From Comamonas terrigena NBRC 13299 (GTDB taxonomy: Bacteria > Pseudomonadota > Gammaproteobacteria > Burkholderiales > Burkholderiaceae_C), in NCBI RefSeq assembly GCF_006740045.1, contig NZ_AP019749.1, positions 1,879,001 to 1,943,000 of the forward strand: a stretch of DNA of 64,000 nt, written 5' to 3'. Below the pieces are notes generated by a model that saw nothing but the letters and a program-made list of their open reading frames with translations, did not search any database and was not told the origin of the DNA. The position numbers were made by a program, and so were the translations under genes. Each line of letters begins with the position of its first letter. Position 1 is the stretch's first letter. Shown here in pieces: positions 60,569-64,000 of the stretch.

Positions 60569-61969
60569 ATGATGGATTGGATTGTGACCCCGGCGCGTCT
60601 GGGTGGTGCGCTGGCGCTGGTGCTGGGCTATGCGGGTCTGTGCTCGGGTGTGGCCTGGCGGCTGCGACAACAGCGCCATGCGCTGCAGCGTGAGCGCCAT
60701 AGCCTGCAACAAGGGGACGGCGCTGATGGTGCGGCCATGCTGGTGGTCTACGCCAGCCAGACTGGTCAGGCCGAGGCCCTGGCCCACGATACCGCACGCA
60801 CCCTGCACGCTGGCGGCTGCCCGGTGCAGCTGGTGCCCGTGCAGGAGCTGACGCTGGCGCAGCTGCAATCCTGCCGCCACAGCCTGTGGCTGTTGTCCAC
60901 CACGGGCGAGGGCGATGCGCCCGACCAGGCACTGCCTTTTGTGCAGCAGTTGCTGCCCCAGTCTGCGGCGCTGCGGGGGCACGATGCCCGCATTCTGGCG
61001 CTGGGTGACCGTGAATATGAGCAGTTCTGTGCCTTTGGCCTGCGGGTGCAGGCCTGGCTGCAGGGCCAGGGTGCCCAGACCCAGGTGGTGTGCATGGACA
61101 GCGGCCATGCGCCGGCCCAGGCCCGTGCGCTGGCGGACTGGCAGGACGGCGTAGGTGCGCTGCTGCACGCTGTCACGGGCCAGGCGGCGGCCGGTTGGCA
61201 GTCGGCAGACAGCAGCCAGCATTGGGTGCTGCGCAGCCGCACGCATTTGAACCCGGGCAGCCAGGGCGGGGCGGTGTACCTGCTGGAATGGGCGCCCGAG
61301 AACGGCCAGCTGCCGCAGTGGGAGTCGGGGGATCTGGTGTCGCTCTGCCCCCCGGGCGAACCGGATGCGCCGCGCGACTACACCATTGCGTCGGTGCCAG
61401 CCGATGGTTGCCTGCAGCTGCTGGTGCGCCAGAGCGTGCGGGACGATGGCGAGCTGGGCGTGGCATCCCGCTGGCTGTGCGAGGAGATGGCGCTTGGCGC
61501 CACGCTGGCATTGCGCATCCGCGCGCACAGCGGCTTCCGGCTGGAAGGCAATATGGACCGCCCGGTGGTGTTGATTGGCAACGGCACCGGTCTGGCGGGG
61601 CTGTACAGCCATATCAAGGCGCGGGTGCAGCAGCAGCAGTTTGACCACTGGCTGCTGTTTGGCGAGCGCAGCCCCGAACACGACAAACTGCTGGATGCAC
61701 AGCTGCAGCAATGGGTGGCGCAGGGGCAACTGGCTCGGCTGGACCGTGCCTGGTCGCGCGATGTCGCGCAGCCCGGCTATGTGCAGCAACTGCTGGCCCA
61801 GCAGGCCGACCGCCTGCGCCACTGGGTGGAGCGTGGTGCCGCCATCTATGTGTGCGGCAGCCTGCAAGGCATGGCCAAGGGGGTGGACGATATGCTGCGT
61901 GAGCTGCTGGGCAGCGAACAGCTGCAGGCCCTGGCCGCCAGCGGCCGCTACCGGCGGGACGTGTACTGA
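60569..61969 (+). CDS. Membrane-anchored flavodoxin/FAD reductase (sulfite reductase alpha-like)
   Basis: A 466-residue diflavin reductase. ATG 60569 (next codon also ATG) gives a single N-terminal helix (LGGALALVLGYAGLCSGVAW) that anchors it to the inner membrane. A flavodoxin domain (about 56-200) has FMN-binding VVYASQTGQAE and STTGEGDAPDQ. An FAD-binding domain (RDYTIASVP) and an NADPH-binding domain (VVLIGNGTGLAGLYSH, YVCGSLQGMAKGVDD) follow, ending in aromatic Tyr as in CysJ-type reductases. It probably takes electrons from NADPH and passes them to a membrane partner such as the PepSY protein; true sulfite reduction is unlikely without a hemoprotein subunit gene. Confidence 0.9.
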   Translation: MMDWIVTPARLGGALALVLGYAGLCSGVAWRLRQQRHALQRERHSLQQGDGADGAAMLVVYASQTGQAEALAHDTARTLHAGGCPVQLVPVQELTLAQLQSCRHSLWLLSTTGEGDAPDQALPFVQQLLPQSAALRGHDARILALGDREYEQFCAFGLRVQAWLQGQGAQTQVVCMDSGHAPAQARALADWQDGVGALLHAVTGQAAAGWQSADSSQHWVLRSRTHLNPGSQGGAVYLLEWAPENGQLPQWESGDLVSLCPPGEPDAPRDYTIASVPADGCLQLLVRQSVRDDGELGVASRWLCEEMALGATLALRIRAHSGFRLEGNMDRPVVLIGNGTGLAGLYSHIKARVQQQQFDHWLLFGERSPEHDKLLDAQLQQWVAQGQLARLDRAWSRDVAQPGYVQQLLAQQADRLRHWVERGAAIYVCGSLQGMAKGVDDMLRELLGSEQLQALAASGRYRRDVY

Positions 61970-62002
61970 CGGGCCAGGCCTACGCCTGCACCCTGGTACG
62001 GT

Positions 62003-63163
62003 TCAACGCGGCTGCCACAACAGGTCGGCGCCGATCTGCCGCAGCTGGGCGCACCCGGTCTGGGCCATGGCCAGCTCCAGTTCGGAGCGCAGCAGGTACA
62101 GCATGTGCGCCGTACCCAGCGTACCGGCCACCGCCAGGCTGTGCAGTTGCGGCCGGCCGATCAGCACGGCATTGGCGCCCAGTGCCAGGGCCTTGAGCAC
62201 GTCGGTGCCCTGGCGGATGCCGCTGTCCAGCAGCAGCGGCAATTGCGGGCCGACGGCCTGGCGTACATCGGCCAGCACATCGATCGGGGAGACCGCCGCA
62301 TCCAATACGCGTCCACCGTGGTTGGACACCACGATGGCATCGGCTCCCAGTGCCGCCGCCTGGCGTGCTGCGCGTGGCGACAGAATGCCTTTGACGATCA
62401 GCGGCAGATGGGTGTGTGTGCGCAGCCATTCCAGATCGCTCCAGCGGGGTGCGCCGGTGGCCAGCGGTGTGCCAAACAGGATGTGATCGTCCATCAGGTC
62501 GCCGGTCTGCTGTGGCTGTGGCATGCCGCGCAGATTGACGGCTTCCACGCCGGGGGGCAAGGGGTAGCCCGAGCGTTTGATGTTGGCGTCCACCGTCCAC
62601 ACCAGGGCCTGGTAGCCGGCTGCTTCTGCGCGGCGTACCAGGGACAGCGTGTGCTGGCGGTCGGGCTGGCTGTAGAGCTGGAACCACAGCGGGGCCGTGC
62701 GGCCCAGTTCCTGGGAAGCGGCGTTGGCCGCCTGGGCGATTTCTTCCAGCGTGTAGCTCGACAGGGTGCTGACCACCATGCCGGTGCGCATGGCCATGGC
62801 TGCGCGCACGCTGGCAATTTCGCCTTCTGGGTGGGCCAGGCGGTGGTAGGCCACCGGAGCCAGCAGCACCGGCCAGTCGAAAGCCTGGCCCAGCAGTTGC
62901 AGGTGGGTATGGGCCTGAGACAGGTCCGGCAAAGGCTCGGGCAGCAGGCGGATGCGATCCAGTGCCTGGCGGTTGTGTGCCAGGGCCTGGGCCTGGTCGC
63001 AGCCGCTTTCGATGTGCGCCCAGGCATGGGCTTCGATATGGTGGCGTGCCTGGCGCGCATAGTCGGCAAGGGCCCCGATACCGGAGGGGATGCGCGACAG
63101 CGCCGGCTGCACTGCCTGGCCCAGCGCGTTGAGCACGGGCGCTGCGGAAGGCGTGTCTGTCAT
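62003..63163 (-). CDS. FMN-dependent alpha-hydroxy acid oxidase/dehydrogenase
   Basis: A 386-residue TIM-barrel flavoprotein of the lactate oxidase/glycolate oxidase family, oxidising a 2-hydroxy acid to the 2-oxo acid. ATG 63163 overlaps the piuC stop by 4 bp (ATGA). Conserved parts are [42 protein letters not shown], the FMN-phosphate segment [29 protein letters not shown], and the catalytic-base motif [11 protein letters not shown]. Coupling to piuC is unusual. It may work on a product of the 2-oxoglutarate oxygenase or on hydroxycarboxylate groups of siderophores; this is inference. Confidence 0.9.
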   Translation of the reverse strand: MTDTPSAAPVLNALGQAVQPALSRIPSGIGALADYARQARHHIEAHAWAHIESGCDQAQALAHNRQALDRIRLLPEPLPDLSQAHTHLQLLGQAFDWPVLLAPVAYHRLAHPEGEIASVRAAMAMRTGMVVSTLSSYTLEEIAQAANAASQELGRTAPLWFQLYSQPDRQHTLSLVRRAEAAGYQALVWTVDANIKRSGYPLPPGVEAVNLRGMPQPQQTGDLMDDHILFGTPLATGAPRWSDLEWLRTHTHLPLIVKGILSPRAARQAAALGADAIVVSNHGGRVLDAAVSPIDVLADVRQAVGPQLPLLLDSGIRQGTDVLKALALGANAVLIGRPQLHSLAVAGTLGTAHMLYLLRSELELAMAQTGCAQLRQIGADLLWQPR

Positions 63164-63840
63164 GCTTCGGACCACATGCGCAGCAGGTTGTGGTAGGTGC
63201 CGGAAAGCGTGGACAGACGGGGGTGCGCAGGCAGTTCGCTGCTGAGCTGCTGGATGGACTGGTCCAGATCGAACAGCAGGCGGCGCTGTTCGGCCGACTT
63301 GATCAGGCTCTGGGTCCAGAAGAACGAGGCATAGCGCGTGCCGCGCGTGACCGGGTTCACGCGGTGCAGACTGGTGCCGGGGTAGACGATGGCGTCACCT
63401 GCAGCGAGCTTGACGGTCTGCTGGCCGAAGGTGTCTTCCACGACCAGCTCGCCGCCTTCATATTCCTCCGGCTCGCTGAAGAACACGGTGGTTGACACAT
63501 CGGTGCGCACCTTGATGGCCGTGCCGGGGATGGTGAACAGGGCATTGTCGATGTGGTTGCCGTAGGTGCCGCCGCCTTCATAGCGGTTGAAGCGCGGCGG
63601 CAGCACCTTGCTGGGCAGGGCGGCGGACAGATACAGCGGATGGTGGCCCAGGCGGTCCAGGATCAGACTGCCCAGGGTCTTGCCCGTGGCACTGTCCAGC
63701 GGCAGCTGCAGATTGTTTTTGACTTGGGCGGCCAGGAAGCCGGCGGTGGTGCGGCCATCCTGCCAATCGGCTTGTTCAAGCGCTTGGCGGCATTGGCGCA
63801 CATCTTCGGCGGACAGCAGGGCGGGAATACGCAGCAGCAT
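63160..63840 (-). CDS. piuC: Fe(II)/2-oxoglutarate-dependent PKHD-type hydroxylase (PiuC/YbiX)
   Basis: A 226-residue oxygenase. The iron ligands are His96, Asp98 (GNHIDNA) and His159 (SLHRVNPV); Arg169 ([10 protein letters not shown]) would bind 2-oxoglutarate. [17 protein letters not shown] and [14 protein letters not shown] fix the family. ATG 63840 has AAGGA upstream. PiuC genes stand next to TonB-dependent siderophore receptors (PiuA/Fiu) and are Fur-regulated in other proteobacteria. Here a receptor C-terminus ends 134 bp upstream on the same strand. The substrate is unknown. Confidence 0.95.
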   Translation of the reverse strand: MLLRIPALLSAEDVRQCRQALEQADWQDGRTTAGFLAAQVKNNLQLPLDSATGKTLGSLILDRLGHHPLYLSAALPSKVLPPRFNRYEGGGTYGNHIDNALFTIPGTAIKVRTDVSTTVFFSEPEEYEGGELVVEDTFGQQTVKLAAGDAIVYPGTSLHRVNPVTRGTRYASFFWTQSLIKSAEQRRLLFDLDQSIQQLSSELPAHPRLSTLSGTYHNLLRMWSEA

Positions 63841-63892
63841 GGCAGGAATAATCCTTCAAGACGGGACAGGGTACAGGCCGTAAGTGTGAATG

Positions 63893-63928
63893 CAAAAAGC
63901 CCCGTGGGCATGGTGGTCCACGGGGCTG
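63893..63928 (-). terminator. Terminator between the receptor and piuC
   Basis: On the minus strand AGCCCCGTGG, 10 nt, CCACGGGGCT followed by five T residues. Confidence 0.88.
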
Positions 63929-63974
63929 TGACGCTGGCCTGCGCTACATCAAGTGCGCAGGCGGGTCAGGGGGC

Positions 63975-64000
63975 TCAGTACGTGAACTTGAGCGAAGCCA
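63975..64000 (-). CDS. C-terminus of a probable TonB-dependent receptor (rest outside window)
   Basis: The last seven codons on the minus strand read ASLKFTY followed by TGA. An alternating strand ending in an aromatic residue is the hallmark C-terminus of TonB-dependent outer-membrane receptors. A terminator and piuC follow, matching the usual receptor-piuC order. Only 26 bp are visible, so this rests largely on context. Confidence 0.6.

Overview
The window reads as a chromosomal segment of a GC-rich betaproteobacterium, most likely a Comamonadaceae member (Comamonas/Delftia/Acidovorax type). That placement is an inference from base composition, codon style and gene families (TolC/CzcBA, DUF4148, PepSY/DUF2271/DUF4198, PiuC and an N-terminally extended ThiE). 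No rRNA, IS element, integrase or CRISPR array was seen. One tRNA gene is present.

Layout, left to right. (1) 1-2.25 kb: the 3' part of a luciferase-like flavin monooxygenase and a two-domain CMD/AhpD-type protein. (2) 2.86-16.57 kb: a two-partner secretion locus, with a CdiB/FhaC-type outer-membrane transporter followed by a 3971-residue CdiA/FHA-type exoprotein. The exoprotein carries five full and one partial copy of an almost perfect 609-bp in-frame repeat and stops inside FHA-2-like sequence, with no recognisable pretoxin, toxin or immunity gene. (3) 16.8-18.6 kb: divergent LysR regulator and SDR oxidoreductase. (4) 18.7-23.8 kb: tRNA-Thr(CGT), fbp, pepN and prfB with its programmed +1 frameshift. 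(5) 24-34.6 kb: two methyl-accepting chemotaxis proteins flanking a Crp/phosphotransferase/acyl-CoA dehydrogenase operon and a MarR/FUSC exporter pair. (6) 35-37 kb: a fused binding-protein/permease osmoprotectant transporter without a neighbouring ATPase, and a small DUF4148 protein. (7) 37.3-45.4 kb: heavy-metal efflux czcCBA divergent from a two-component czcRS pair, with a metal-regulator-type box between them. (8) 45.5-49.6 kb: a GST, an exported Ntn-hydrolase (choloylglycine hydrolase/penicillin acylase family) and a sensor diguanylate cyclase. (9) 49.9-54.4 kb: thiamine genes thiOSGE behind a TPP riboswitch, and divergent thiD. (10) 54.5-64 kb: an iron-related block with tonB-exbB-exbD, a Fur-type promoter in front of bfd, an unlisted 24-residue membrane sORF, a PepSY/DUF2271/DUF4198/ApbE/flavodoxin-reductase cluster, a piuC/FMN hydroxyacid oxidase operon, and the last seven codons of what looks like a TonB-dependent receptor at the right edge.

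How the parts work together. The right-hand 10 kb looks like one iron-acquisition neighbourhood: TonB energy, receptor, Fe(II)/2-oxoglutarate oxygenase, membrane PepSY protein, flavin transferase and a membrane-anchored flavin reductase. I infer that electrons move from cytosolic NAD(P)H through flavins to the periplasm. The czc block exports divalent metals. The CdiA-like protein is probably a very long adhesin or a contact-dependent inhibition protein that has lost its toxic tip. The least explained items are the repeat array and missing toxin of that protein, the sORF and hairpin between bfd and tonB, and the oxidoreductase partners in the iron block.
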